A stretch of 64,000 nt of DNA from assembly GCA_035632315.1 (NCBI GenBank), contig DASQGZ010000047.1, forward strand, positions 1 through 64,000, given 5' to 3'. This DNA is from JAFDZW01 sp035632315. Lineage in GTDB: Bacteria > Bacteroidota > Ignavibacteria > Palsa-1295. Position numbers and translations under genes: made by a program. Below the pieces are notes generated by a model. It worked only from the letters and a program-made list of their open reading frames with translations, did not search any database and was not told the DNA's origin. Positions 17,663 to 25,596 of this stretch are shown in pieces. Positions within the stretch are counted from its first letter, which is position 1, and the number at the start of each line of letters is the position of its first letter.

Positions 17663-18298
17663 TTAATTCGACATCGTACTGACATCCGCCAGGACAGATT
17701 TTAATTCAGCTTCCGAGAGCGTCGAATAATCTACGGGCTCGTCAGGTTTCCCGGGAGAAAGGGTGATATCATAATTCGAAAGATCGCTCGCTGCATCGGC
17801 GATATTTTCTTCGCTTGAAGTTTGCTTGGTACCGCTCGGATGAGATAATTCGACTTTTGCAAACTTCGGCGATTGCTTCGCCGTCGAAATGTGCGGCGTT
17901 GTTGCAACTGCTGCAGGTCCTGTGGCAGGAGCACTCGGAACAGAAACTTGGGGGGCAGTCGTGTTCGCAGGTGCCGGCACATTCATCGCAACAACGGGCG
18001 TCGGATTATTCGATTCGTTCGAGCGGAAGATCATCACCGAAGCAACGGCCATAACAACAGCCGCTGTGCCAACTGCAATCATGCGAAACGCCGATGCCGA
18101 GAACCACTCGATGACCGTGCTGACTATCGAACGGCTTGCGGCCGCTTTTTTCGCATCGATCTTCTCATTCAAGCGGACGCGGAAGTTCGCCCAGTAGCGA
18201 TCATCGGGTTCGTTTGAACTGTAGGGAACGCCGAACGAGCGAAGCTCGTCTTCCATCCTCTTCAATTCGTTCTCGTTATATGATTCGTCCTGCTTCAT
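17663..18298 (-). CDS. single-pass membrane protein, probable anti-sigma factor
   Basis: A 211-residue protein with a cytoplasmic N-terminal part of about 70 residues, one transmembrane helix (MIAVGTAAVVMAVASVMIF) and a Pro/Ala/Thr-rich extracytoplasmic stretch ending in an acidic segment. No zinc anti-sigma HxxxCxxC motif is present. The assignment rests on topology and position: its ATG overlaps the stop of the ECF sigma gene (ATGA) and a Spy-like gene follows 24 bases later. In this arrangement the cytoplasmic part would hold the sigma factor until envelope stress releases it. It could instead be a regulator of other type. Confidence 0.6.
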   Translation of the reverse strand: MKQDESYNENELKRMEDELRSFGVPYSSNEPDDRYWANFRVRLNEKIDAKKAAASRSIVSTVIEWFSASAFRMIAVGTAAVVMAVASVMIFRSNESNNPTPVVAMNVPAPANTTAPQVSVPSAPATGPAAVATTPHISTAKQSPKFAKVELSHPSGTKQTSSEENIADAASDLSNYDITLSPGKPDEPVDYSTLSEAELKSVLADVSTMSN

Positions 18299-18909
18299 TG
18301 CTTGGGTTCAAACTTTTGCATCATCGTAATCTGTTCGTCGTTCGATCGTTGTACGTATTCCGTTATTTTCCGGGCTGCGTGAAAATAATTCGCTTTCAAT
18401 CCGCCGACGCTTGTCCCGAGGATCGATGCAATATCCTCGTATGACATCTCATCATAAAATCTCATCAAAAACACTTCGCGTTGTTTTGGGGGCAGCGTTT
18501 CGATCGCTTCTTCGATGAGCTTCGTCATTTCGTGCCGCTCGATCCCTTCGTCCGGCGAGGCGCCATCGGCTGCGATCGTTTCTGCGACATCGTCAAGCTC
18601 GACATCTTTTTTTACGCGCTTGCGGCGGCTCTTGTAGATCACCGCATTCATCATAATGCGATAGACCCATGTGTAAAACTGCGATTCACCGCGAAAGCTG
18701 CCAAGCGCTTCGTACACTTTCACGAATGTCTCCTGCGCTATTTCATCGGCTTCGTCATGATCGCCGCCGACCATCTTCCGTGCCGCAAAATACACCCGTT
18801 TCTGGTACCGCTCGACAAGTATCGTGAAGCTCGTATGCTGCTCGCCCGCCTGAAATCGGGAGACCAGTTCCTGATCGCTCAGGTTCTTGTATTCTTCACG
18901 TAAATTCAT
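18295..18909 (-). CDS. RNA polymerase ECF sigma factor (RpoE-like)
   Basis: Alternative sigma factor of about 204 residues from the ATG at 18909; a TTG at 18972 would add 21 residues with no family match. Region 2 shows DEADEIAQETFVKVYEALGSF and YTWVYRIMMNAVIYKSRRK (core binding and -10 recognition). Region 4 shows LPPKQREVFLMRFYDEMSYE followed by DIASILGTSVGGLKANYFHA (helix-turn-helix for the -35). It heads a three-gene operon with a membrane anti-sigma candidate and a Spy-like periplasmic protein, the classic layout of an envelope-stress module that is likely autoregulated. Confidence 0.93.
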   Translation of the reverse strand: MNLREEYKNLSDQELVSRFQAGEQHTSFTILVERYQKRVYFAARKMVGGDHDEADEIAQETFVKVYEALGSFRGESQFYTWVYRIMMNAVIYKSRRKRVKKDVELDDVAETIAADGASPDEGIERHEMTKLIEEAIETLPPKQREVFLMRFYDEMSYEDIASILGTSVGGLKANYFHAARKITEYVQRSNDEQITMMQKFEPKQ

Positions 18910-19069
18910 CTCGCGGGGGGAAACATCCTGAACTCGTCTCGCGTTTATTATTCCCGTTTTCAAGGTTCTCAATTACTTAGAGACAGAACTAGACGTAAGG
19001 TTTAAATAATATATGTGAAAAAAGAGAGGATCCATATACCTTGTAAGCCATTATTTCCCTTGACTTACG

Positions 19070-19972
19070 CTACTCTTCTTCGTCCGTAAATTTCTCTTCT
19101 TCATCTACTGCCCGAGGCGACGAACCAAGAAGGATATCGTGAAAACGTTCGAACGCGTTTTTGGAGGCAGTGTCTTTTTGTTCTTCGAATAAGATGATGA
19201 GGTTGCGCAGCATTCTCAGCAATATCTGGCGTGCGGATGCAGGAAGCAAGAAGGTGTCATAGAACGGCATTCCTGATGTATAGAGAAAACGCCGGATGTC
19301 TTCTTCACGCAGGATGACGCCGCCATTGAATGCATCAATAAACAACGGTTCGGCGGAGCCGTCATATCTAATAAGAAAATGTCCCGGTGTGCTCGCGCCA
19401 GTGAACGGCAATCCGAGGCGATTTGCCGCGATAAGAATGTACAAAACCGAAAGAGAGATCGGAATGCCGAGCCGCCGATCGATCACTTGATTGAGATAAC
19501 TGTTATCCGATTCGAGAAAATTTTGTCGGTTACCCGAAAATCCGCGCGTCTTGAAAAAGAATTCGTTGACGGCGCCGAGCAATTCGACAGGAGAATGAAT
19601 GCCTTTAATTCTGTCATGCAGCATTCCGGCAAGCGCATCGAGTTCGCTTTTGTAATACTCGGTGTCAAGCATCGGGTAGTGATACCGTGCAATGAGAAAC
19701 GCACCCTCTTCGAGCATACCCCGTCGCTTCTCTTCGATTTTCGTACGAAGTGTTCTATATTCTTCGATAAGCAGTTCTTCGTTCATCTCGCGTGCGATCG
19801 CACGTGCGCGCTCGCAGGCAAGCGTATCGGAGGATGTATCTGCAAATTCGAATAATGGCCGAACGATCCCCGCTCCGTGTAATCGCAGCCGCTCTTCGAC
19901 CGCAGAAGCGACCGATGCGTCCGGATCGTCGAGCAGTGCTAAGAGCGAAGGTAATTCAGGGTCACTCGTCAT
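19070..19972 (-). CDS. SirB1-like transglutaminase-fold protein
   Basis: A 300-residue cytoplasmic protein of the SirB1/transglutaminase-like core 2 family. The conserved part runs from LYNEFFFKTR-like VNEFFFKTRGFSGNRQNFLE through NSYLNQVIDRRLGIPISLSV and the STPGHFLIRYDG box to LFIDAFNGGVILREED. The transglutaminase Cys is replaced in this family (usually CSL- or ISLSV here), so catalysis is not expected. Its role is unknown in any bacterium. The N-terminal 80 residues are HEAT-like helices. It stands alone between the sigma operon and a LOG-family gene. Confidence 0.8.
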   Translation of the reverse strand: MTSDPELPSLLALLDDPDASVASAVEERLRLHGAGIVRPLFEFADTSSDTLACERARAIAREMNEELLIEEYRTLRTKIEEKRRGMLEEGAFLIARYHYPMLDTEYYKSELDALAGMLHDRIKGIHSPVELLGAVNEFFFKTRGFSGNRQNFLESDNSYLNQVIDRRLGIPISLSVLYILIAANRLGLPFTGASTPGHFLIRYDGSAEPLFIDAFNGGVILREEDIRRFLYTSGMPFYDTFLLPASARQILLRMLRNLIILFEEQKDTASKNAFERFHDILLGSSPRAVDEEEKFTDEEE

Positions 19973-20017
19973 TCGTAACCTGACAACGCGGCACAGTACG
20001 GGAGAGTGTCCTGCTTA

Positions 20018-20980
20018 TTACCTCGGATTGCTGTGCAGGAAGCTTTCTTCGCCTTCGTCGAGGCGTTCGAGTTCTGTCTTGAGATACGTGAACGCTTCTT
20101 GGGGCGTATCGCTGAAGTGGATGAGGTCGAGGTCGTTTCGGTCGATCATCCCCATATCGGCAAGGAAATTAAGGTCGACCACTTTCTTCCAGTATTCCGA
20201 CCCATAGACAATGATCGGCATTTTCTTTTTGATCTTGCCCGTTTGCACAAGCGTCAGACACTCGAACAATTCGTCAACCGTTCCGTATCCGCCCGGAAAA
20301 ACCACGAGCGCTTTGCCGAGATAGGCGAACCAGAACTTGCGCATGAAGAAGTAGTGGAATTCGAAATTCAAATCATCGGAGATATATGGGTTCGGCATCT
20401 GCTCGAACGGCAGCGAGATATTGAAACCGATCGTTCTGCCGCCGGCGAGTGTCGCGCCTTTGTTAGCGGCTTCCATAATACCCGGACCGCCGCCGGAACA
20501 AATAACATATCGCTGCTTGAACGAAAGATTTTTTACATTCTCTAAACTGACGAACGGGATGCGTTCTTTCGGTTCGCCGTTCTTTTTCTGCTTGCGCTCT
20601 TCATCGCTGATTGCCACGTGCATCGACCATTCGGTAATGAGCCGAGCAAGCTCGACGGCGTCTACATAATAGTGCGCCATTTTTTCTTCGATCTCGGCGC
20701 GCCTGCGCGCTGCATCGAGTTCTTTTTTTATCTCTTCTGACGATGCCCCCGATCTGGTAACGAGTGAATCGGAATGAACGACTTTCAATCTGTCCGCCGA
20801 CGCTTCTTCGAGACTTTTGATGCGCGCACTGCCGAAAAAAACAATCGTATCTTTAATGCGTTCTTTTGCCAGACGCGAACGCGGCTCCATATATTCGGCG
20901 AGGATACGAAGCAGGCGCGCTTCGGGGCTGACAAGAAACGATTCGTTGAGATAGGCCTTTTCGGCTTGATGTTTCAGCAC
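20018..20980 (-). CDS. LOG-family protein (cytokinin riboside phosphoribohydrolase-like)
   Basis: A long member of the lysine-decarboxylase-like LOG family (320 residues from GTG at 20978-20980). It has DTIVFFGSARI, the nucleotide box CSGGGPGIMEAANKGA, and the catalytic motif FPGGYGTVDELFE that is missing from the other LOG protein in this window. Enzymes of this type remove the base from nucleoside 5'-monophosphates. The GTG is chosen because GGAG stands 9 bases before it; an upstream TTG at 21037 would run the frame through a 22-base palindrome. An N-terminal helical extension of about 60 residues precedes the Rossmann core, as in bacterial TIGR00730-type homologues. Confidence 0.85.
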   Translation of the reverse strand: MLKHQAEKAYLNESFLVSPEARLLRILAEYMEPRSRLAKERIKDTIVFFGSARIKSLEEASADRLKVVHSDSLVTRSGASSEEIKKELDAARRRAEIEEKMAHYYVDAVELARLITEWSMHVAISDEERKQKKNGEPKERIPFVSLENVKNLSFKQRYVICSGGGPGIMEAANKGATLAGGRTIGFNISLPFEQMPNPYISDDLNFEFHYFFMRKFWFAYLGKALVVFPGGYGTVDELFECLTLVQTGKIKKKMPIIVYGSEYWKKVVDLNFLADMGMIDRNDLDLIHFSDTPQEAFTYLKTELERLDEGEESFLHSNPR

Positions 20981-20989
20981 TATATAATT

Positions 20990-20993
20990 CTCC
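20990..20993 (-). promoter_or_regulatory. Shine-Dalgarno GGAG fixing the GTG start of the LOG gene
   Basis: On the - strand GGAG is followed after 9 bases by the GTG at 20980-20978. This places the upstream palindrome outside the coding region. Confidence 0.5.
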
Positions 20994-21008
20994 AGTCTAT
21001 ACAATAAT

Positions 21009-21030
21009 ACCGTATGCACGTGCATACGGT
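21009..21030. promoter_or_regulatory. 22-base perfect palindrome upstream of the LOG gene (operator candidate)
   Basis: ACCGTATGCAC followed directly by its reverse complement makes a perfect 22-base palindrome with no spacer. It ends 29 bases before the preferred GTG start. A spacer-less palindrome of this length is typical of a binding site for a dimeric repressor rather than an RNA hairpin. It sits between the LOG gene and the rpoZ terminator. Confidence 0.5.
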
Positions 21031-21068
21031 TGGGCAAATGATTGTCGCTTTTTTATTCGATCAAACAA

Positions 21069-21100
21069 AAAACCCCAGTTGCGAACAACAGGGGTTTTAC
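21069..21100 (-). terminator. intrinsic terminator of rpoZ
   Basis: On the - strand AACCCC-T-GTTG, a TTCG loop, then CAAC-T-GGGGTT forms a 10-pair stem with one T-T mismatch, followed by TTTTG. It lies 35 bases after the rpoZ stop. The A-rich side makes it partly bidirectional. Confidence 0.8.
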
Positions 21101-21134
21101 GAAAAAAGCTCTGAAATTGTTACTGACGGTGCAG

Positions 21135-21437
21135 TTACTCCGGTTCACGTTCGCGGAAACGGAACGTGAGTTTATCGCCCATAAATTCTTTGAGAGATTC
21201 AGCGGTCGGCTTGCCGCGTTTTTCGATCTCAAGGGATATGCGCATCTGGTCGAAATTCGTTGTCTCGATCTCGTCGTCGTCCTCTTCCATCGGAACAAGT
21301 GTCGAAATGCGAGCCATATACTCGGTTTTGATCTCTTCGTTGATCTGGCGCGCTCTTTTTGCAGTGATGACCACCGCCTGATAAAGCGTATTGCCTTTTT
21401 CGCCCATTTTTTCGAGATCGAGGGGTTGAATTGCCAT
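21135..21437 (-). CDS. rpoZ: RNA polymerase omega subunit
   Basis: Small (100-residue) subunit that helps fold beta-prime. The motif GNTLYQAVVITAKRARQINE corresponds to the universal omega helix (R-E-L-V-x-x-AAKRARQI), and the C-terminal half is acidic (PMEEDDDEIET) as in Bacteroidota-type omegas. It is followed by an intrinsic terminator at 21069-21100 and preceded by a Fe-S/MBL gene on the same strand, 80 bases away. It is not next to gmk, its usual partner, which lies near 3 kb. Confidence 0.9.
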   Translation of the reverse strand: MAIQPLDLEKMGEKGNTLYQAVVITAKRARQINEEIKTEYMARISTLVPMEEDDDEIETTNFDQMRISLEIEKRGKPTAESLKEFMGDKLTFRFREREPE

Positions 21438-21517
21438 TTTTTATCCTTCTAATTTTGGGAAGCAAACAACAGAGATATGGTTGGGAAGGTTCAGCATGGG
21501 CGCTATTGGCCGATTAT

Positions 21518-22384
21518 TCACCCCCTTGCCTGCATCCAAGACACGAGTTTTTCTAAATGCGCTTTCATCTCATCAGCAGCCAGCTCGACCCGTTCTCCGT
21601 GACCCGGAAGCACTCTGCGGAAATCATACGCAAGTAATTTCTTCATCGAGCGGGTTTGCTCGCCCCAATCGTACCAACACACACTTCTTCCGGCACCGAG
21701 CGTCTTGCGATTTCTGCTCCACCAAAGATGATCGCCAGTAAAAAGAATATCTTTATACAACAATACGCAGCTTCCGCGCGTATGACCGGGAACGGGAATG
21801 ATCAGATGATCGCTTGTGATCGCAACAGGATCCTCGCCATCGATGAGCATTTCCGCATCAGGCTCAGCACGCTGATCGGCGCGATGAATAATGCGCGTTG
21901 CCGAAAAATGTTTTGCGTAGCGATGGGCATCGGCAACGTCGTCCTGATGCGAAAGAAAAATATATTTGATACCGCCCCACTCTTCGAATTTTTTGACAAG
22001 CTTCACTTGATATTTCGGCGAATCGACGAGCCAGTTACCTTCGGGATGCCTGATGAAATAACTCGACGCGCCGAACGAATCGGGGGATGCGTAGCCATTG
22101 TAATAGATATTCTCTTCGAGTTCGAGGGGAAGACTGTCGAATGCAGGTATGAGATCTATTTTTTCTGTTGTGCCGATCGAACCTGTCGGGCAAGAGATCA
22201 GCGCGCGCGATGCTCTTAATGTTTCTTCGGAAGTGACAGGCTGACGATATACAGATGAATACGAGCCCACATCGGCGAATGTCTCAGGCGCAAGTTCGCG
22301 GCAGGTATCGCAATCAATACAGGTATCATCGACGAAGAACAGTCCGTCGATATTCTCAGCAACTTTGCGAGCGTAATTCGCCAT
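21518..22384 (-). CDS. ferredoxin-domain and metallo-beta-lactamase-fold fusion
   Basis: A 288-residue fusion. Residues 1-75 form a single-cluster ferredoxin domain with CIDCDTC and a later ISCPTG, enough to bind one 4Fe-4S cluster. Residues 85-285 are a metallo-beta-lactamase fold: FLSHQDDVADAH, PVPGHTRGS, LFTGDHLWW and LPGHGERV. The first metal motif is HxDDxxDAH rather than the usual HxHxDH, so one metal site is changed. Similar fusions occur in cyanobacteria and plastids, where their role is unclear. It may be a redox-linked hydrolase. Confidence 0.85.
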   Translation of the reverse strand: MANYARKVAENIDGLFFVDDTCIDCDTCRELAPETFADVGSYSSVYRQPVTSEETLRASRALISCPTGSIGTTEKIDLIPAFDSLPLELEENIYYNGYASPDSFGASSYFIRHPEGNWLVDSPKYQVKLVKKFEEWGGIKYIFLSHQDDVADAHRYAKHFSATRIIHRADQRAEPDAEMLIDGEDPVAITSDHLIIPVPGHTRGSCVLLYKDILFTGDHLWWSRNRKTLGAGRSVCWYDWGEQTRSMKKLLAYDFRRVLPGHGERVELAADEMKAHLEKLVSWMQARG

Positions 22385-22395
22385 AACTTTACATT

Positions 22396-22468
22396 GGTAG
22401 CCTCAGACTCTAGTCTGCACAAGAGATATTAAGACGCTCAAGATACCAGGCTAAAGCCTGAGGCTACC
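22396..22468. repeat. inverted pair of REP-like hairpin elements
   Basis: GGTAGCCTCAG at 22396-22406 and its exact reverse complement at 22458-22468 bracket the interval. Each arm continues into its own small hairpin: CAGACT-CT-AGTCTG on the left and, on the other strand, CAGGCT-TT-AGCCTG on the right. The two copies therefore share a GGTAGCCT head and differ in the stem by paired, compensating changes. This is the layout of REP/BIME elements moved by REP-associated tyrosine transposases. It lies between the Fe-S/MBL gene and apt. Confidence 0.65.
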
Positions 22469-22477
22469 GACATACAA

Positions 22478-22996
22478 TTAATACTCTATTAAGCGTAATA
22501 CGCTGCGACCTTCCAGCTGTTTCCTGCCGTCGAGAAACGTCAGTTCGATAAGAAATGCAAGTGCGCTTACCGCACCGCCGAGCTGCTCGACGAGTGAACA
22601 GGCAGCATTCGCCGTGCCACCGGTGGCAAGCACATCGTCAATGACGAGGACATGTTCGCCCGCTGTAATCGAGTCGTTATGCATCTCGATTGTGTTGGTG
22701 CCGTACTCAAGGTCGTAAGAGATGGAAATTCTGTCAGCAGGAAGTTTATTTTTTTTTCGCGCCATTACGAAACCTGCGCCGATACGATCGGCAAGCGGTG
22801 CGCCGAAGAGGAATCCCCGCGATTCGATACCGACAATTTTATCGATCACAACATCTTTCACTAATTCTTCAAACGCATTGACCGCTAATCGAAAAGCGTC
22901 AGGATTTTCAAGCAGCGGAGAAATATCTTTGAAGACAATTCCCGGTTTCGGAAAATCGGGAATGTCACGAATGTATGATTCCAGTAATGACGGCAC
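22478..22996 (-). CDS. apt: adenine phosphoribosyltransferase
   Basis: Purine salvage enzyme: adenine + PRPP to AMP + PPi. The opening LLESYIRDIPDFPKPGIVFK is the Apt signature, then GIESRGFLFGAPLA, and the PRPP loop VLVIDDVLATGGTANAA. At 172 residues the length is normal. It is a single gene flanked by an REP-like pair downstream and a dispersed repeat region upstream. Confidence 0.95.
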   Translation of the reverse strand: MPSLLESYIRDIPDFPKPGIVFKDISPLLENPDAFRLAVNAFEELVKDVVIDKIVGIESRGFLFGAPLADRIGAGFVMARKKNKLPADRISISYDLEYGTNTIEMHNDSITAGEHVLVIDDVLATGGTANAACSLVEQLGGAVSALAFLIELTFLDGRKQLEGRSVLRLIEY

Positions 22997-23023
22997 GAAT
23001 TTTCTAATCTATTAAATGTATGC

Positions 23024-23182
23024 TGTCATTCCGAGCGGAGTCTGTCGTGACCAAAGGGAGCGACAAACGGAGAGAGGAATCTATATAATAAATATAGTCC
23101 CCTATTAACCTTCGAAACAAATGAGGATCTATTTTATTTTACAGATTCCTCACTTCGCTTTGCTCCGTTCGGAAAGACAACC
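23024..23182. repeat. dispersed intergenic repeat, TGTCATTC...GAGGAATCT type, with inverted arms
   Basis: Between apt and dps a TGTCATTCCGAGCGGAG segment leads to GAGGAATCT near 23075, and the opposite arm AGATTCCTC (near 23144) leads to CTCCGTTCGGAAAGACA. The two arms are imperfect reverse complements around an AT-rich centre. A degenerate relative lies at 61562-61596. Repeats of this form are common between genes in Bacteroidota and Ignavibacteria-like genomes. No coding sequence is visible in it. Confidence 0.5.
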
Positions 23183-23204
23183 TGCAAGTTTTTCTCAAAA
23201 AAAA

Positions 23205-23699
23205 CTACGACACATACGCCCGAAGCATCCACGCCATTTTTTCATGCTGCTCCATCAGTCCGGTCAGGAAATCGCATGTTCCGGCATCATGATATTTTGT
23301 CTGCGCCGTTTCGAGATCGGCGCGCAACGATTGAATGATCCGCTCGTGATCATCAAGCAGGTTCGCGATCATCGCTTCGGCTTCCGGATTTTTGCCGGGT
23401 TGTTCTTTGAGCCGCGTATTGTCCAGAAATTCTTTCATCGTACCGGCAGCAGTTCCTCCGAGGCTTCGGACACGCTCAGCGACATCGTCAATGATCGTAT
23501 CAAGTTGGTCATATTGCGCTTCGAAGAATTTATGCATCTCCATAAAATCTGTACCCGTCACATTCCAATGATATTTTCTTGTTTTCGTGTACAGAAGATA
23601 TTCATCGGCTTGCAATACCGTTAACAAACGATTAACGCCGTCTCTCTCTTTTTGTGACAATCCTATTTCAGTTGCTCTTGATTGGTCTTTCATATTCAT
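23205..23699 (-). CDS. dps: Dps family ferritin-like DNA-protection protein
   Basis: Forms a 12-subunit cage that oxidises and stores iron and protects DNA under starvation and oxidative stress. The inter-subunit ferroxidase site is visible in KYHWNVTGTDFMEMHKFFE and QYDQLDTIIDDVAERVRSLG (His, Asp, Glu). The ATG at 23699 is preferred over a TTG/ATG-like extension starting at 23738; it follows AAAGAGAAAGA and gives 164 residues, normal for Dps. It is next to the outer-membrane protein gene upstream but has its own leader. Confidence 0.92.
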   Translation of the reverse strand: MNMKDQSRATEIGLSQKERDGVNRLLTVLQADEYLLYTKTRKYHWNVTGTDFMEMHKFFEAQYDQLDTIIDDVAERVRSLGGTAAGTMKEFLDNTRLKEQPGKNPEAEAMIANLLDDHERIIQSLRADLETAQTKYHDAGTCDFLTGLMEQHEKMAWMLRAYVS

Positions 23700-23746
23700 T
23701 CTTTCTCTTTGATAAATATAGTTCAAAAATACGCACACTCCTGTAC

Positions 23747-24709
23747 TTAGAGATCGAATTTCAATCCGAATACCATTGTCTGTTCGAGCTGGCGGCGCGG
23801 GGAGATGTTACGATCGTAGAGTACGTGCATCGTGTAGTCGATGCTCAAGAATTTATATTGCAATCCTGCTAATAGCAGCGACCCGACGCGTGAGTTCTTT
23901 ACGTCTTTGGTAAAATCCTGTTTTGTCAGCACTACTGTTCGGTCGCTGGCTCTGAACGTTAAATTTTCTCCGATCTTTTTTGTGTATGCCAGTTCCAAAA
24001 TGCCGCTGTACCCGCTTTCGACAGTGAATTGATCCTGCACATGCTGCAGCGGATTGTTTTCATCAATGACGAATTGTCGATTCTGTGCGAGCACGAATTT
24101 ATTCGTGACCGTCTGTTGATACGCATAGCCGACACCGATCACGAATTCGAACTCTTCATTGCCATCGGCGCTCACGATGTGTGTTTTATGTCCGAGAAAA
24201 AGTGTCTCATACAAAAACAGCGGATCGAGAAATTTCGTCGGGACGCTATCGACCATTCCGGGTCCCATTTCCGTCTCGGCGGTCACTTCAAAGAAGAGCC
24301 TGAGCCCGGCTTGCTTCGAGAGTGTCATTGACGGCACAAGCGAGAGCTGAAGATTATCCTGCACTTTTTTTGGCGGGGCGTCATGCGTAACCGAAGCGCC
24401 GTACTGTGCGAAAAGCGTACTGTTGAACTGATACGGCTCGCCCTCGTAAGAAAATCGGGCCTGCAGCTGCGCAAGCCACTGAAGATTGTCGCTCTCCTGC
24501 TGGTCTTTGCTGATGCTTTGGAATGTGAAGCCAATGCTTGGCGTGACTTGATAGGTTGTCGTGTGGGTTTCTTGCAAAGGCACCGGTTCGGTAGTCGTTG
24601 TCTTTGCGACCGTCGTATCAACGGTTTTCGTGAGCGTACTATCGTGTTGTGCAAACACAGGAGACGACATCGCTATCAACAATACAAAAAAGAGTAGTGC
24701 GCGTTTCAT
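23747..24709 (-). CDS. exported beta-barrel-like protein (DUF3078/DUF481-like)
   Basis: A 320-residue protein with a clear signal peptide (RALLFFVLLIAMSSPVFA) and a Thr-rich spacer, then alternating hydrophobic/polar strands throughout (LQARFSYEGEPYQFNSTLFA, LFFEVTAETEMG, GYSGILELAYTKKIGENLTF) ending in GLKFDL, close to the aromatic/Leu terminal residue of outer-membrane barrels. It probably sits in the outer membrane with 10 or more strands. The exact family is uncertain; DUF3078-type proteins of Bacteroidota look similar. It lies at the downstream side of the DUF1572 operon, 12 bases away, and may be its last gene. Confidence 0.65.
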   Translation of the reverse strand: MKRALLFFVLLIAMSSPVFAQHDSTLTKTVDTTVAKTTTTEPVPLQETHTTTYQVTPSIGFTFQSISKDQQESDNLQWLAQLQARFSYEGEPYQFNSTLFAQYGASVTHDAPPKKVQDNLQLSLVPSMTLSKQAGLRLFFEVTAETEMGPGMVDSVPTKFLDPLFLYETLFLGHKTHIVSADGNEEFEFVIGVGYAYQQTVTNKFVLAQNRQFVIDENNPLQHVQDQFTVESGYSGILELAYTKKIGENLTFRASDRTVVLTKQDFTKDVKNSRVGSLLLAGLQYKFLSIDYTMHVLYDRNISPRRQLEQTMVFGLKFDL

Positions 24710-24721
24710 AGTATTACTCCT

Positions 24722-25258
24722 TTATGACGAACGAGGCACGGGCGGCGTGACAAGATATTCGGCGCTCTTGCCTTTCGGAATAGATAACGTTTTCCACTGT
24801 TCTTTTCTGATCATCTTTGCAATATACACGATCTGCCCGATATGATACCCATAATGCGATACTTGCCGCTGCAATGCTTTTATGACGGTATGCGGTTCGC
24901 GGCGGATCATCACCGTTCTTATCAGGTCGTCTTCTGTTAACGAATCGAGCGTATCGAAAAAGACTTTGTAGCCGCGATCGAGAAATGATTTGATCGAGGA
25001 GGCAGTGTCATTATCGGTCACGAATTCGCTATCTCGGTCACGGTCCGGTTTTTCGCCGTCGCTTGTGAGAAAATCCGTCCAACGCGAGATCATATTACCG
25101 GCAAGATGCTTGACGATGACTGCTACGCTGTTGCTTTCGGGACCCGGCTGCCAGAATAATTCTTCGTCGGATAATTGAACGAGCGTTTTATCGAGCATCT
25201 GTTTCTGTGAGCGAAAGAGCGATCTCGTTTCGTTTAAATACTCCGTTGCAATAGTCAT
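24722..25258 (-). CDS. DUF1572/DinB-like four-helix protein
   Basis: A 178-residue DinB-superfamily protein of the DUF1572 type. The conserved points are SNSVAVIVKHLAGNMISRW (first His of the metal triad) and QVSHYGYHIGQIVYIAK (two further His). Related enzymes are bacillithiol- or mycothiol-dependent transferases; here the thiol partner is unknown. The ATG shares a base with the TAA of the upstream ABM gene (TAATG), so translation is coupled. Confidence 0.85.
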   Translation of the reverse strand: MTIATEYLNETRSLFRSQKQMLDKTLVQLSDEELFWQPGPESNSVAVIVKHLAGNMISRWTDFLTSDGEKPDRDRDSEFVTDNDTASSIKSFLDRGYKVFFDTLDSLTEDDLIRTVMIRREPHTVIKALQRQVSHYGYHIGQIVYIAKMIRKEQWKTLSIPKGKSAEYLVTPPVPRSS

Positions 25259-25596
25259 TATATTCCATCCTCCTTATTCAATTCATAACTTTCTTTTATC
25301 TCCGTGATCCGTACCGCATATTCGTCAAACCACTTCTGTTTTCCAAGCCGCTGTGCTTCTTGATGAAGCGCTACTTCTTTCCAGCGTTTAATGTCGGCAA
25401 GTGTTCGCCAGTAACAGACTGTGATGCTTTCGCCGCTTGCATTGTAAACGCTTTCCATTGACAAGAAGCCTTCTTCGTTCTTCACGAGTTCGTCAATGCT
25501 GGCTCCCATTGTGCCGAACGCATCGTCGTCCGATGTACTCAAAGACGAAAAGATCACGGCATAGCACGGTAGTGTTAGTCCTTTTGATATGAACAT
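25258..25596 (-). CDS. antibiotic biosynthesis monooxygenase (ABM) domain protein
   Basis: A 112-residue ferredoxin-like ABM fold protein: YAVIFSSLSTSDDDAFGTMG at the N terminus, EEGFLSMESVYNASGESITV in the core, and the family's YWRTLADIKRWKEVALHQEA helix. Such dimeric proteins include heme-degrading and quinol-monooxygenase enzymes, but many are of unknown role. The start overlaps the end of the SAM methyltransferase gene by 22 bases, and its own stop overlaps the DUF1572 start, so all three lie in one operon. Confidence 0.85.
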   Translation of the reverse strand: MFISKGLTLPCYAVIFSSLSTSDDDAFGTMGASIDELVKNEEGFLSMESVYNASGESITVCYWRTLADIKRWKEVALHQEAQRLGKQKWFDEYAVRITEIKESYELNKEDGI

